Positions 36,315 to 45,987 of a DNA stretch of 64,000 nucleotides are shown piece after piece. The DNA lies in contig NZ_CP160402.1 of NCBI RefSeq assembly GCF_040730185.1, positions 806,001 to 870,000 of the forward strand, given 5' to 3'. The position numbers were made by a program, and so were the translations under genes. Origin of the DNA: Streptomyces sp. Je 1-332. GTDB lineage: Bacteria; Actinomycetota; Actinomycetes; Streptomycetales; Streptomycetaceae. The stretch's first letter is position 1; each line of letters opens with the position of its first letter. Under the pieces are notes generated by a model. It saw only the letters and a list, made by a program, of their open reading frames with translations, made no database searches and was not told the DNA's origin.

Positions 36315-37085
36315 TCAGCGTCCGCCCCGGTGGCCCAGGCGCTCCGAGAGGTCGTCCGCACCCTTGGCCGCGAGTTCGGCCAGCTCGTGTTCGCGCTGCT
36401 CGCTCCAGCGGATCATCGGCACGGAGATGGAGAGGGCCGCGACGACGTGGCCCGCGCTGTCGCGGACCGGGGCGGCCACACAGCTCACGTCCGGGTTGGA
36501 CTCACGGTGTTCGGCCGCGACGCCTCGCTCCCGGATGTCGGCGAGCGCGGAAAGCAGCGCGTCCGGCTCCGTGATGCTGTTCTGCGTCATCGCCACCAAC
36601 TCCCGCCCCGCGAGACGGGATTCGAGCTCCGTCTGCGGCAGTGAGGCGAGCAGCATCTTGCCGACCGACGTGCAGTGGGCGGGCAGCTTGCGGCCCGCGG
36701 CGGAGACCATGCGCACGGCGTGCGTGGAGTCCACCTTGGCGATGTAGATGACGTCCGTGTCCTCCAGGACCGCCACGTGGACCGTCTCGTCACAGGTCTC
36801 GGCGACCTCGCGGGCCACCTGCTGACCCTCGGCGGCGAGGTCGAGCTGCTCGGCGTACCGGCTGCCGAGCTGGTAGGCGCGAACGCCGAGGCGGTAGCGG
36901 CCCGCCTGCTCCGGGCTCTGGACGAGGTACGAACGGGCGGCGAGGGTGGTGAGCAGTTCGTGCACGGTGGTGCGCGGCAGCTGCAGTCTGCGGGTGACCT
37001 CGGGGGCGGACAGTGTTCCGTCGCCCTCCAGGAACAGCTCCAGTATGTCCAGCGCCCTGGTCACCGCGGGAACGAGTCGTCCCAT
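36315..37085 (-). CDS. IclR-family transcriptional regulator
   Basis: The 256-residue protein has the IclR winged helix (VTRALDILELFLEGDGTLSAPEVTRRLQLPRTTVHELLTTLAARSYL, about 7-55) and the effector-binding domain (TDVIYIAKVDSTHAVRM, LPAHCTSVGKMLLA, AVRDSAGHVVAALSISVP-type C-terminus). GGAGG lies six bases before the ATG. It is divergent from a sugar-acid dehydratase operon. A 16-base near-palindrome found at several sugar promoters in this window also lies in its own promoter region, so it is the leading candidate for the regulon's repressor. Confidence 0.9.
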   Translation of the reverse strand: MGRLVPAVTRALDILELFLEGDGTLSAPEVTRRLQLPRTTVHELLTTLAARSYLVQSPEQAGRYRLGVRAYQLGSRYAEQLDLAAEGQQVAREVAETCDETVHVAVLEDTDVIYIAKVDSTHAVRMVSAAGRKLPAHCTSVGKMLLASLPQTELESRLAGRELVAMTQNSITEPDALLSALADIRERGVAAEHRESNPDVSCVAAPVRDSAGHVVAALSISVPMIRWSEQREHELAELAAKGADDLSERLGHRGGR

Positions 37086-37182
37086 GGTCGGCCTCCCACC
37101 CGGTGCGTCCGAAGTCGCGTCCGCGAATTCACTGCGTCCACTCCGCGAGTGCACCGTGGATGCGTCCGAAACTTCGGTCAAC

Positions 37183-37198
37183 GATCGATATGACGAAC
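37183..37198. promoter_or_regulatory. Shared operator motif, weak copy beside iclR promoter
   Basis: GATCGATATGACGAAC matches the consensus GTTCGAAATATCGAAC at 12 of 16 positions. It sits just upstream of a TTGACC/CACGGT pair reading leftward to the IclR gene. An imperfect dyad CCGAAACTTCGG lies at 37166-37177. Confidence 0.4.
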
Positions 37199-37276
37199 AC
37201 AGGCTAGCCACAGCGACGTTCGATGCGCAATGGCCCGAGGGACTCCTGCGAACCCAAGACCGTTTCGCGCGACCCA

Positions 37277-37306
37277 TTGACACCCTGCCGCCTGCGTGAA
37301 TACGGT
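37277..37306 (+). promoter_or_regulatory. Promoter of dehydratase operon
   Basis: TTGACA at 37277-37282 and TACGGT at 37301-37306, with 18 bases between, precede the dehydratase gene by about 55 bases. Confidence 0.6.
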
Positions 37307-37315
37307 CACGCCAAC

Positions 37316-37343
37316 ATTTCGAACGTGTGACGAAATACCGAAC
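37316..37343. promoter_or_regulatory. Operator region of dehydratase operon
   Basis: The stretch holds a dyad with arms ATTTCG and CGAAAT (37316-37336) overlapped by TGACGAAATACCGAAC (37328-37343), which matches the shared 16-base consensus at 12 positions. It lies immediately downstream of the -10 box, a repressor position. Confidence 0.5.
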
Positions 37344-37361
37344 AACCAAGGGGCAACTGCC

Positions 37362-38522
37362 TTGCGTATTACGGGAATCAGCACGCACGTGGTGGGAACG
37401 CCGTGGCGCAATCTCACCTACGTCCAGGTCCACACCGACGAAGGACTCACCGGGGTCGGCGAGACCCGCATGCTCGGCCGCACCGACGCACTCATCGGCT
37501 ACCTCCGCGAAGCGGCGGCCAACCACATTGTGGGGTCCGATCCGTTCGCGGTCGAGGACCTCGTGCGGAAGATGAAGTACGGCGACTACGGCCGGGCCGG
37601 CGAGATCGTCATGTCGGGCATCGCCTGTGTGGAGATGGCCTGTTGGGACATCAAGGGCAAGGCCCTCGGTGTGCCGGTCTGGCAGCTGCTCGGCGGGAAG
37701 GTGACCGACAGGGTCAAGGCGTACGCGAACGGCTGGTACACCACCGAGCGCACTCCGGAGGCGTACCACAAGGCGGCGCTGGCCGTGGTCGAGAAGGGCT
37801 ACCGCGCCCTGAAGATCGACCCGTTCGGGACCGGCCACTTCGAGCTCGACCAGGCCGGCACCTCCTACGCGGTCTCGCTGATCGAGGCCGTGCGGGACGC
37901 GATCGGCCCCGACGCCGAGCTGATGCTGGAGATGCACGGGCGGTTCAGCCCCTCGACCGCTGTGCGCCTGGCCCGGGAGATGGCGCCGTTCAGGCCCGCC
38001 TGGCTGGAGGAGCCGGTGCCGCCGGAGAACCTCAAGGCACTGGAGAAGGTCGCCGCCAAGGTGGACATGCCGATCGCCACCGGCGAACGCATCCACGACC
38101 GGATCGAGTTCCGCGAGCTCTTCGAGTCCCAGGCCGCCGACATCATCCAGCCTGACCTCGGTCACATCGGCGGCATCCTGGAGACCCGCAAGCTGGCCGC
38201 GACCGCAGAGACGCACTACACCCTGGTCGCCCCGCACAACGTGGGCGGTTCGGTGCTCACGGCCGCCTCGCTGCAACTGGCCGCCTGCACACCCAACTTC
38301 AAGATCCTGGAGCACTTCAACGACTTCGCGGACGCGGAGATCAAGAAGGTGGTCAAGGGGGCGCCGCAGGTGGTCGACGGCTACTTCGAGGTGTCGCACG
38401 AGCCGGGCCTCGGTGTCGAGCTCGACACGGACGCGGCGGCCGAGTTCCCGCAACAGCAGGCGCGGTTCGACCTCTGGGCCGAGGGCTGGGAGAAGCGCGC
38501 CCCCAAGGCGGCCGGGAAGTGA
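37362..38522 (+). CDS. Enolase-superfamily sugar-acid dehydratase (galactonate dehydratase-like)
   Basis: The 386-residue protein belongs to the mandelate racemase/muconate lactonizing group of the enolase superfamily. Metal ligands appear as LMLEMHGRFS, WLEEPVPPE and IATGERIHD, and the catalytic His as LVAPHNVGGS; LKIDPFG supplies the other base. The first ligand is Glu in EMHGR where DgoD has Asp. Such enzymes dehydrate aldonic acids to 2-keto-3-deoxy sugar acids. TTG 37362 is chosen: AAGGGG lies nine bases upstream and MRITGIS is the usual family start; an upstream GTG would place operator sequence inside the gene. It overlaps the dehydrogenase start by four bases. Confidence 0.83.
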   Translation: MRITGISTHVVGTPWRNLTYVQVHTDEGLTGVGETRMLGRTDALIGYLREAAANHIVGSDPFAVEDLVRKMKYGDYGRAGEIVMSGIACVEMACWDIKGKALGVPVWQLLGGKVTDRVKAYANGWYTTERTPEAYHKAALAVVEKGYRALKIDPFGTGHFELDQAGTSYAVSLIEAVRDAIGPDAELMLEMHGRFSPSTAVRLAREMAPFRPAWLEEPVPPENLKALEKVAAKVDMPIATGERIHDRIEFRELFESQAADIIQPDLGHIGGILETRKLAATAETHYTLVAPHNVGGSVLTAASLQLAACTPNFKILEHFNDFADAEIKKVVKGAPQVVDGYFEVSHEPGLGVELDTDAAAEFPQQQARFDLWAEGWEKRAPKAAGK

Positions 38523-39556
38523 GCACCGACTCACACGCGCTCACCGGCTCGCGTGCGATCGTCGTCGACCGGCCGGGCTCGCACCGGCTCACGGCCGGGG
38601 CGCGGCCCGAGCCGGGCCCCGGTGAGGTCGTGGTCCGGGTGGCCGCCGCCGGGATCTGCATGAGCGACCGCGAGGTGTACGACGGTCATCGCGACGCCGC
38701 CTACGTCCGCTACCCCGTGGTCCCCGGGCACGAGTGGTCCGGCACCGTCGAGGCCACCGGCGCGGGCGTCGACCCGGCTCTCGTCGGGCAGAAGACGGTC
38801 GCGGAGGGGTTCCGTGCCTGCGGCACCTGTGAGCGGTGCCGCGAGGGCGAGACGAGCCTGTGCGGCGGCGGATACGCGGAGACCGGCTTCACCGAGCCCG
38901 GCGCCTTCGCCGACCATGTGGCCGTGCCCGCCCGCCTGTTGCACCTGCTGCACCCGGAGGCGGACCTGGCAGCGGCGGCCCTGCTCGAACCCGCCGCGGT
39001 CATCGCGGGCGCGGTGCGGGCGGGGCGTCCGAGGCCGGGCGAGCGGATCGCGGTGGTCGGCGCCGGCACCCTCGGAATGCTCACGGTGCAGCTGCTCGCC
39101 GCATCATCGCCCGGCGAGCTCGTCGTGGTCGACCCGCGGGCCGAGCGCGGCCGCCAGGCGTTGGACTTCGGGGCGAGCGAGAGTCTGACGCCCGCCGAGG
39201 CCGAGGCGTACCACGGCCGTTTCGACCTGGTCGTGGAGACCGCGGGCGCACCGAGCACGGCCGCGTCCTCCTGCCTCCTCGCGCGCCGGGGCGGCCGGGT
39301 GGTGCTGACCGGCATGTTCACACCGGGCGCCGTCGGCATCGATCCGGTGCACCTCTCGCTGAGCCAGCTTCAGGTGCGCAGTGTCTTCGGCGCGCCGTCC
39401 TGCGCCTGGTCGGACGCGGTCCGCGTGTTCGGACTCGGCTTGCTCGACCCGGCACCGCTCATCACGCACGAGTTCCCGCTGGAGCGGTTCGGCGAGGCGG
39501 TGGCGCTGGTCGGCGGCGGCGACCCGAAGACCGGGAAGGTGCTGCTCCGCCCCTGA
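38519..39556 (+). CDS. Zinc-dependent medium-chain dehydrogenase
   Basis: The 345-residue protein is a medium-chain alcohol/polyol dehydrogenase. The catalytic-zinc region is AAGICMSDREVYDGH and PVVPGHEWSGTV, the structural-zinc loop is CGTCERCREGETSLC, and the NAD site is IAVVGAGTLGMLTVQLLA. It probably oxidises a sugar or sugar-derived alcohol; with the dehydratase next to it, a 1-dehydrogenase making the aldonate (or lactone), or a later step, is plausible. The GTG overlaps the previous stop by four bases. Confidence 0.85.
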   Translation: MSTDSHALTGSRAIVVDRPGSHRLTAGARPEPGPGEVVVRVAAAGICMSDREVYDGHRDAAYVRYPVVPGHEWSGTVEATGAGVDPALVGQKTVAEGFRACGTCERCREGETSLCGGGYAETGFTEPGAFADHVAVPARLLHLLHPEADLAAAALLEPAAVIAGAVRAGRPRPGERIAVVGAGTLGMLTVQLLAASSPGELVVVDPRAERGRQALDFGASESLTPAEAEAYHGRFDLVVETAGAPSTAASSCLLARRGGRVVLTGMFTPGAVGIDPVHLSLSQLQVRSVFGAPSCAWSDAVRVFGLGLLDPAPLITHEFPLERFGEAVALVGGGDPKTGKVLLRP

Positions 39557-39604
39557 GACGCCCCCGCGGACGACGTGACACGCAGTCCTCTTGAACCGAC
39601 CACC

Positions 39605-39620
39605 GTACGAAATATCGAAC
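39605..39620. promoter_or_regulatory. Shared operator motif upstream of importer operon
   Basis: GTACGAAATATCGAAC matches the consensus at 15 of 16 positions and lies 30 bases before the next start, in the only sizeable gap between the dehydrogenase and the importer genes. It implies a separate, co-regulated promoter there. Confidence 0.6.
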
Positions 39621-39650
39621 ACAGCGGAATTCACAGCGTATGGGAGCCCC

Positions 39651-40619
39651 GTGACCAGCCCGTCAGCACCCCGCCGCCCCGGCGTCGACACCCTCGCCCG
39701 CATCGGGCACCCCGTACCCGCCATCGACCCGGCCGACGCGTCGCCGCACGCGTTCCCCGACGGCGGCACCTGGCGCACCGAGATCCCCTCCGTGGAGGGG
39801 CCCGAGGCGCTCGCCGTCGTCCTCAAGGAGAGTTCGCGGCTCGACGTTCCGGTTCACCGGATCAGCCAGGGCAGCGGCGTCTGGATGCTCTCGGACGACG
39901 AGATCACCGAGATGGTGGAGGCCTGCGCCGAGCGGGACATCGAGCTCTGCCTGTTCACCGGGCCTCGCGGGACCTGGGACATCGGCGCCGGGACCCGCAC
40001 CGACTCCGGCGGCGCCGGTCTTCGCTCGCGCGGCCATGACGCACTCGCCGGGTGCGTCGAAGACGCCGTACGGGCAACGGAGTTGGGGGTGCGCTGTCTG
40101 CTCGTCGCCGACGAGGGCGTGCTGTGGACGCTGCACCGGCTGCGGGTCGCGGGCGTGCTTCCCGCCGACACGACCTTCAAGGTGTCGGCCCTGATCGGCC
40201 CGGTCAACCCGGCCTCGTACGCGGTCTACGAGCGGCTCGGCGCGGACTCCCTCAACATCCCCTCCGACCTGACCCTTGACCACATCACGGAGATCCGCGG
40301 GGCCAGCCGCGCCCCGATGGACCTGTACGTCGAGGCGCCCGACGACCTCGGCGGCTACGTCCGGATGTACGAGGCGGCGGAGCTGATCAGGCGCGGCGCC
40401 CCGCTCTACCTCAAGTTCGGCCTGAGCAAGTCCCCCGGCATCTACCCCTACGGTGCCCACCTGCGCGAGCACACCCTGGCCACCGCCCGTGAGCGGGTCC
40501 GCCGCGGCCGTCTCGCCCTCGACCTGCTGGCCCGGCACGGCGCGGACGGCGGGATGTCCCCGCTCGGCGCACGACTGCCCGGCGAGCTCCAGCGCTTCCC
40601 CGTCCCGGAAGGGGACTGA
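39651..40619 (+). CDS. Unrecognised TIM-barrel-like protein (U32-peptidase-like?)
   Basis: I cannot assign a function. The 322-residue soluble protein alternates strands and helices: VPVHRISQGSGVWMLSDDEITEMVEACAERDIELCLFTGP, LGVRCLLVADEGVLWTLHRL, FKVSALIGPVNPASYAVYERLGADSLNIPSDLTL, APMDLYVEAPDDLGGYVRMYE. The pattern suggests a TIM barrel, and the last segments recall U32-family peptidases. It lies four bases before the ChvE-type gene, so it should act on, or sense, the imported sugar or its product. GTG 39651 has GGGAG five bases upstream. Confidence 0.65.
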   Translation: MTSPSAPRRPGVDTLARIGHPVPAIDPADASPHAFPDGGTWRTEIPSVEGPEALAVVLKESSRLDVPVHRISQGSGVWMLSDDEITEMVEACAERDIELCLFTGPRGTWDIGAGTRTDSGGAGLRSRGHDALAGCVEDAVRATELGVRCLLVADEGVLWTLHRLRVAGVLPADTTFKVSALIGPVNPASYAVYERLGADSLNIPSDLTLDHITEIRGASRAPMDLYVEAPDDLGGYVRMYEAAELIRRGAPLYLKFGLSKSPGIYPYGAHLREHTLATARERVRRGRLALDLLARHGADGGMSPLGARLPGELQRFPVPEGD

Positions 40620-40622
40620 TCC

Positions 40623-41744
40623 ATGAGCGACCACACCTCCAGAAAAGTGCGTCTCACCGCAGCCGCGGCCACCGTAGTGCTGCTCGGCTCGCTGACCGCC
40701 TGCGGCCAGGAGGCCCTGGGCGGCAGCCGCTACAAGCCGGACGAGGGCAAGGGCAGCACCATCGGACTCGCCATGCCCACCAAGTCCTCCGAGCGGTGGA
40801 TAGCCGACGGCAACAACATGGCGAAGCAGTTCGAGAAGGCCGGGTACAAGACCGATCTGCAGTACGGCGACGACAAGGTCGAGAACCAGATCGCCCAGCT
40901 GGAGAACATGATCACCAAGGGGCGCAGTCTCCTGGTGGTCGCCGCCATCGACGGCTCCGCGCTCTCCGAGGTGCTTCAGCGCGCGGCCGACGCGGACATT
41001 CCCGTGATCTCGTACGACCGCCTCATCCTCGGCACGGAGAACGTCGACTACTACGCGTCGTTCGACAACGAGCGCGTCGGCCGCCTGGAGGCCCAGTACA
41101 TCGTCGACAAACTGAAGCTGGGCAAGCCCGAGAAGGGCGGCGACGCGCACAACATCGAGCTGTTCGCGGGCTCGCCGGACGACAACAACACCAAGTACTT
41201 CTGGAACGGCGCCATGAAGGTGCTCCAGCCGTACTTCGACAGCGGCCAGCTCGTCGTCCGCAGCAAGCAGACGAAGATGAACCAGGCCACCACGCTGCGC
41301 TGGGACGGCGGCACCGCGCAGAAGCGCATGGACGACCTGATCAGCAAGAACTACGGCTCCGCGAAGGTCGACGCGGTCCTCTCGCCGTACGACGGGATCT
41401 CGATCGGGATCATCTCCGCGCTGAAGAGCGCGGGGTACGGCTCCAAGAGCCAGCCGCTGCCGATCATCACGGGACAGGACGCGGAGCTCGCTTCGGTGAA
41501 GTCCATCATCCGCGGTGAGCAGACGCAGACGGTGTTCAAGGACACCCGCAAGCTGGCCGCTCAGACGGTGTCCATGGGCGACGCGGTCCTGAACGACAAG
41601 AAGCCGAAGGTCAACAACACCAAGGACTACAACAACGGCAAGAAAACCGTGCCGTCCTTCCTCCTCGACCCGGTCAGCATCGACAAGTCGAACACCCAAC
41701 TCCTGGTGGACGAGGGCTACTTCAAGGCCGGGCAGCTCTCGTGA
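40623..41744 (+). CDS. chvE: ChvE-type sugar-binding lipoprotein
   Basis: The 373-residue protein is a periplasmic-binding-protein-like lipoprotein of the ChvE/MmsE group for monosaccharides. The signal peptide ends with lipobox LTAC near residue 27. [22 protein letters not shown] starts the mature domain; VISYDRLI and [17 protein letters not shown] are ligand-site segments. ChvE homologues bind arabinose, xylose, glucose and galactose. It heads the importer with the MmsA and MmsB genes, the stop overlapping mmsA by four bases. Confidence 0.9.
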   Translation: MSDHTSRKVRLTAAAATVVLLGSLTACGQEALGGSRYKPDEGKGSTIGLAMPTKSSERWIADGNNMAKQFEKAGYKTDLQYGDDKVENQIAQLENMITKGRSLLVVAAIDGSALSEVLQRAADADIPVISYDRLILGTENVDYYASFDNERVGRLEAQYIVDKLKLGKPEKGGDAHNIELFAGSPDDNNTKYFWNGAMKVLQPYFDSGQLVVRSKQTKMNQATTLRWDGGTAQKRMDDLISKNYGSAKVDAVLSPYDGISIGIISALKSAGYGSKSQPLPIITGQDAELASVKSIIRGEQTQTVFKDTRKLAAQTVSMGDAVLNDKKPKVNNTKDYNNGKKTVPSFLLDPVSIDKSNTQLLVDEGYFKAGQLS

Positions 41745-43300
41745 GCGGGCCCGTACTGGAGATGCGCGGCATCACCAAGACGTTCCCCGGCGTCAAGGCG
41801 CTCTCCGATGTGAACCTGACCGTGGGCGCCGGGGAGATCCACGCGATCTGCGGCGAGAACGGCGCGGGCAAGTCGACGCTGATGAAGGTCCTCAGCGGCG
41901 TTCACGAGCACGGCAGTTACGACGGTGAGATCCACTTCGAGGGCCGGCCGGTGGCCTTCAAGGACATCCGTGCCAGCGAGAAGCACGGCATCGTGATCAT
42001 CCATCAGGAGCTGGCGCTCGTCCCGTACCTGTCCATCGCCGAGAACATCTTCCTGGGCAACGAACAGAGCACCCGCGGCTTCATCGACTGGAACGACACG
42101 CTGCGCAGGGCGAGCACCCTGCTCAAGCGGGTCGGCCTGAGCGAGAAGCCGCAGACTCCGGTCGCCGACATCGGCGTGGGCAAGCAGCAGCTCGTGGAGA
42201 TCGCCAAAGCCCTGTCGAAGGAGGTGAAGCTGCTCATCCTCGACGAGCCGACGGCCGCCCTGAACGACGAGGACAGCGCGAAGCTCCTCGACCTCATCCT
42301 GGAGCTGCGCGACCAGGGCATCGCCTGCATCATCATCTCGCACAAGCTGAACGAGATCAGGGCGATCACCGACTCGGTGACGATCCTGCGCGACGGGCGG
42401 ACCATCGAGACCCTGACGGTCCGTGAGACCCCCGCGTCCGACCCGCAGGTGGCCGAGGACCGCATCATTCGCGGCATGGTCGGCCGCGACCTCGACCACC
42501 GCTTCCCCGACCGCACGCCCTACGAGGGGGAGGACGCCGGGTCGCTCGCCCTGTCCATCGAGGGCTGGACGGTGCGGCACCCGGTCGACCACCACCGCAA
42601 GGTCGTCGACGACGTGTCGCTCACCGTGCGGCGCGGCGAGATCGTCGGCATCGCGGGCCTGATGGGCGCGGGCCGCACGGAGCTCGCGATGTCCGTATTC
42701 GGGCGCTCCTACGGGCAGTACGTCGCGGGCACGGTGGCGGTCGGCGGGCGCGAGGTCGTGACGAAGAACGTGCCCGCGGCGGTCGACGCCGGGATCGCGT
42801 ACGTCACCGAGGACCGCAAGCAGTACGGCCTCAACCTCATCGACAACATCAACCGCAACATCTCCCTGGCCTCACTGCCGGGCATGCGGCGCAAGGACGG
42901 CTTCGTCGACGAGCACCGCGAACGCTCCGTCTCCGAGCGTTACCGCAAGTCGATGAACATCAAGGCCCCCACCGTGTTCGAGCAGGTGGGGCGGCTTTCG
43001 GGCGGCAATCAGCAGAAGGTCGTCCTGAGCAAGTGGATCCACGCCGACCCCGAGGTCCTGATCCTCGACGAGCCGACGCGCGGCATCGACATCGGCGCGA
43101 AGTACGAGATCTACACCGTCATCGACAAGCTGGCGGCCTCGGGCAAGGCGGTGCTGTTCATCTCCTCCGAACTGCCCGAGCTGCTCGGGATGTGCGACCG
43201 GATCTACACGATGGCCGAGGGCAGGCTGACCGGTGAGGTCGACCGCGCGGACGCCACCCAGGAACTCCTGATGCGCCACATGACCAAGAACAGAAGCTGA
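41741..43300 (+). CDS. mmsA: Sugar ABC importer ATPase with two nucleotide domains
   Basis: The 519-residue protein has two fused ABC ATPase domains as in XylG/AraG/MmsA. Domain 1 has Walker [10 protein letters not shown] and Walker [13 protein letters not shown] with a degenerate signature ([13 protein letters not shown]). Domain 2 has the degenerate Walker [10 protein letters not shown], signature [14 protein letters not shown] and Walker [13 protein letters not shown], the typical asymmetry of the family. GTG 41741 overlaps the binding-protein stop. Confidence 0.93.
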   Translation: MSGPVLEMRGITKTFPGVKALSDVNLTVGAGEIHAICGENGAGKSTLMKVLSGVHEHGSYDGEIHFEGRPVAFKDIRASEKHGIVIIHQELALVPYLSIAENIFLGNEQSTRGFIDWNDTLRRASTLLKRVGLSEKPQTPVADIGVGKQQLVEIAKALSKEVKLLILDEPTAALNDEDSAKLLDLILELRDQGIACIIISHKLNEIRAITDSVTILRDGRTIETLTVRETPASDPQVAEDRIIRGMVGRDLDHRFPDRTPYEGEDAGSLALSIEGWTVRHPVDHHRKVVDDVSLTVRRGEIVGIAGLMGAGRTELAMSVFGRSYGQYVAGTVAVGGREVVTKNVPAAVDAGIAYVTEDRKQYGLNLIDNINRNISLASLPGMRRKDGFVDEHRERSVSERYRKSMNIKAPTVFEQVGRLSGGNQQKVVLSKWIHADPEVLILDEPTRGIDIGAKYEIYTVIDKLAASGKAVLFISSELPELLGMCDRIYTMAEGRLTGEVDRADATQELLMRHMTKNRS

Positions 43301-43310
43301 GGCATCCGCC

Positions 43311-44540
43311 ATGACCACCACGACCACGCCACCGAGCGACACGTCGTCGAAGCCGTCCGCCATGGAGTCCGCCGGGGCTCTGCTGCTGCGGAGCGTGCGC
43401 TCCAACATGCGCCAGTACGGCATGCTCGTCGCCCTGGCCTTCATCGTCATCCTGTTCCAGATCTGGACCGACGGCACGCTGCTCCTGCCGAACAACGTGT
43501 CCAACCTGATCCAGCAGAACGGCTACATCCTCATCCTGGCCATCGGCATGATGATCGTCATCATCGCCGGCCACATCGACCTGTCCGTCGGCTCGCTGGT
43601 CGCCTTCGTCGGCGCCATGTCCGCGGTGATGATGGTCAAACACGACATGCCGTGGGTGCTCGCCCTGGTCCTTTCGCTGCTGATCGGCGCGGTCGCCGGC
43701 GCGTGGCAGGGCTTCTTCATCGCCTACGTCGGCATCCCGTCGTTCATCGTGACGCTGGCCGGGATGCTGCTCTTCCGCGGTCTCACGCAGATCGTCCTGG
43801 AGGGCCAGTCGCTCTCGCCGTTCCCCGAGGGCTTCCAGAACATCGCCAAGGGGTTCATCCCCGAGATGGGCCCGTACACGCAGTACCACAACCCGACGCT
43901 GGTGCTCGGCCTGGTGACGGTCGCCTTCCTGCTGTTCCGTGAATGGCGCAGCCGCAAGCAGCAGTTGGCCTACGACCTCGACGTGACGCCGACGGGCCTG
44001 TGGGTGGCCAAGCTGGTGGCGATCACCGCCGCCGTCGTCGCCTTCACGCTGACCCTCGCCAGCTTCCACGGCGTTCCCGTCGTGCTGCTCATCATGTGCG
44101 GGCTGCTGATCGCCCTCGGCTACGTGATGCGCAACGCGGTCGTCGGCCGCCATGTCTACGCGCTCGGCGGCAACAAGGCGGCGGCGAAGCTGTCCGGAGT
44201 CAAGGACAAGCGCGTCACCTTCCTGATCTTCGTCAACATGGGCGTCCTTGCCGCCCTCGCGGGCTGTGTGTACGCGGCGCGGCTGAACGCGGGCACCCCG
44301 CAGGCGGGCCTGAACTTCGAGCTGGAGGCGATCGCGGCCTCGTTCATCGGCGGCGCGTCGATGAGCGGCGGTGTCGGCACGGTGATGGGCGCCGTGATCG
44401 GCGGCCTGGTGCTCGGCGTCCTGAACAACGGCATGTCCCTGGTCAACATAGGCACCGACTACCAGCAGGTCATCAAGGGCCTGGTGCTGCTGGCCGCGGT
44501 CGGCTTCGACGTCTGGAACAAGCGGAAGGTGGGGCGCTGA
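43311..44540 (+). CDS. mmsB: Sugar ABC importer permease
   Basis: The 409-residue protein is the permease of the ChvE/MmsAB importer, with about ten membrane helices and the family motifs IIAGHIDLSVGSLVAFVGA and VYALGGNKAAAKLSGV and the C-terminal SFIGGASMSGGVGTVMGAVIGG. The ATG is 10 bases after the ATPase stop. It resembles XylH/MmsB in length. No other transport gene follows. Confidence 0.93.
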   Translation: MTTTTTPPSDTSSKPSAMESAGALLLRSVRSNMRQYGMLVALAFIVILFQIWTDGTLLLPNNVSNLIQQNGYILILAIGMMIVIIAGHIDLSVGSLVAFVGAMSAVMMVKHDMPWVLALVLSLLIGAVAGAWQGFFIAYVGIPSFIVTLAGMLLFRGLTQIVLEGQSLSPFPEGFQNIAKGFIPEMGPYTQYHNPTLVLGLVTVAFLLFREWRSRKQQLAYDLDVTPTGLWVAKLVAITAAVVAFTLTLASFHGVPVVLLIMCGLLIALGYVMRNAVVGRHVYALGGNKAAAKLSGVKDKRVTFLIFVNMGVLAALAGCVYAARLNAGTPQAGLNFELEAIAASFIGGASMSGGVGTVMGAVIGGLVLGVLNNGMSLVNIGTDYQQVIKGLVLLAAVGFDVWNKRKVGR

Positions 44541-44590
44541 GCCCCAGGTGACCGACCACGCCTCCCCCTGGATCCATCGCACCGCAGATC

Positions 44591-44627
44591 GCCCTTCGGG
44601 CTCGTCCTCAAACGCCGGACGGGCTGA
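44591..44627. repeat. Streptomyces extragenic inverted-repeat element
   Basis: The stretch contains CCTCAAACGCCGGACGGGC flanked by GCCCTTCGGGC, a sequence family I recognise from many Streptomyces intergenic regions. It lies between the permease and the aldose epimerase. Confidence 0.6.
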
Positions 44628-44643
44628 GAATCAGGAGCCGCAC

Positions 44644-45798
44644 ATGGATACGAGCAGACGTACCGTCCTGGCCTCGGCCGCTGCCGTGGGCCTCACCGCC
44701 GCCGGCGCGGGCGCCTCGTACGCGTCACCGGGTTCCGGCCGTACGCCCACCAAGGAACTCTTCGGCAAGCTGGCCGACGGCACCAAGGTGTACCGCTGGT
44801 CCCTCGCCAACGGCGGCACCCGGATGAAGGTGCTTTCGTACGGCGGCATCGTGCAGTCCCTCGAACTCCCGGACCGGCACGGCCGGTACACCAACGTCTC
44901 CCTCGGCTACGACACCATCGAGGCGTACGTCGCCGGTACCACCTTCTTCGGCGCGCTGATCGGCCGCTACGGCAACCGCATCGCCAAGGGCCGCTTCTCG
45001 CTGGACGGCAGGACCCACCAGCTCTCCGTGAACGACGGGGAGAACAGCCTGCACGGCGGGGCCAAGGGCTTCGACACGCGGGTGTGGGACGTCGAGCCGT
45101 TCGCGGACTCCACGGGCGTGGGTGTCGTCCTGCGGTACGTGAGCGTCGACGGCGAGATGGGTTACCCGGGGACCCTGCGCATGAAGGTGACGTACACCCT
45201 CACCGCCCGCGGCGACTGGCGCATCGACTACGCGGCGACCACGGACAAGGCCACCGTGGTGAACCTGACGAACCACACGTACTACAACCTCGCGGGCGAG
45301 GGCAGCGGGGACATTCTGGACCACGAACTAACCCTGGCGGCAGCCCGGTTCACGCCGACCGACGCCGGTCTCATCCCGACGGGCGATCTTGCGAAGGTGG
45401 CGGGCACGCCGTTCGACTTCCGGCGCGCGAAGACGGTGGGCGAGGACATCCGGGTCTCGCACCCGCAGCTGGTGACCGCCAAGGGCTTCGACCACAACTG
45501 GGTCCTGGACAAGGGCATCACCAAGCGCCCCGAACACTTCGCGACGCTGCGGGACCCGGGGTCGGGTCGCACCCTTGAGGTCGCCACGACCGAGCCGGGC
45601 GTGCAGTTCTACTCCGGGAACTTCCTGGACGGCACGCTCACCGGGCCTTCGGGGCGCACCTACCGGCAGGGTGACGGCCTGTGCCTGGAGACCCAGCACT
45701 TCCCGGACTCCCCGAACCAGCCGAAGTTCCCCTCGACGGTGCTGCGCCCCGGCCAGACCTACCGGTCCAGCACGGTGCACACCTTCTCGGCGCGCTGA
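44644..45798 (+). CDS. Secreted aldose 1-epimerase (mutarotase)
   Basis: The 384-residue protein is a GalM-family mutarotase with a Tat-type signal peptide (RRTVLASAAAVGLTAAGAGASYAS). Family motifs are FGALIGRYGNRIAKGRF, NSLHGGAKGFDTRVW (His), NLTNHTYYNLAG (His), FDHNWVLD (Asp) and GVQFYSGNFL. It interconverts alpha and beta anomers of sugars, here outside the cell, which would feed the importer upstream. AGGAG lies just before the ATG. A strong terminator follows the stop by one base. Confidence 0.9.
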   Translation: MDTSRRTVLASAAAVGLTAAGAGASYASPGSGRTPTKELFGKLADGTKVYRWSLANGGTRMKVLSYGGIVQSLELPDRHGRYTNVSLGYDTIEAYVAGTTFFGALIGRYGNRIAKGRFSLDGRTHQLSVNDGENSLHGGAKGFDTRVWDVEPFADSTGVGVVLRYVSVDGEMGYPGTLRMKVTYTLTARGDWRIDYAATTDKATVVNLTNHTYYNLAGEGSGDILDHELTLAAARFTPTDAGLIPTGDLAKVAGTPFDFRRAKTVGEDIRVSHPQLVTAKGFDHNWVLDKGITKRPEHFATLRDPGSGRTLEVATTEPGVQFYSGNFLDGTLTGPSGRTYRQGDGLCLETQHFPDSPNQPKFPSTVLRPGQTYRSSTVHTFSAR

Positions 45799-45799
45799 G

Positions 45800-45840
45800 C
45801 AGCGATGCGGTACGGCCATGGTGGCCGTACCGCATCGCTG
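45800..45840 (+). terminator. Perfect long stem-loop terminator
   Basis: Two 19-base arms (45800-45818 and 45822-45840) pair without mismatch around a three-base loop. It begins one base after the epimerase stop and ends the importer/epimerase unit. Confidence 0.88.
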
Positions 45841-45876
45841 TGTTCCGGCCCGCAACGAGTATTCCTGCGCGAGACG

Positions 45877-45905
45877 TTGACGTGAGCCGGTCGGCACTCT
45901 AGCTT
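45877..45905 (+). promoter_or_regulatory. Promoter of GntR operon
   Basis: TTGACG at 45877-45882 and TAGCTT at 45900-45905 are 17 bases apart, about 80 bases before the GntR start. Confidence 0.55.
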
Positions 45906-45926
45906 CATCGCGTCGTACTTCGTACG

Positions 45927-45936
45927 TCATATATGA
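45927..45936. promoter_or_regulatory. Candidate GntR operator
   Basis: TCATATATGA is a perfect ten-base dyad just downstream of the -10 box, in an AT-rich patch. FadR-branch GntR proteins bind such short dyads, so autoregulation is likely. Confidence 0.5.
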
Positions 45937-45987
45937 GACGCGATACGCGATGACTGCACGACGGCTGCACGACGACTGAGAGCAACG

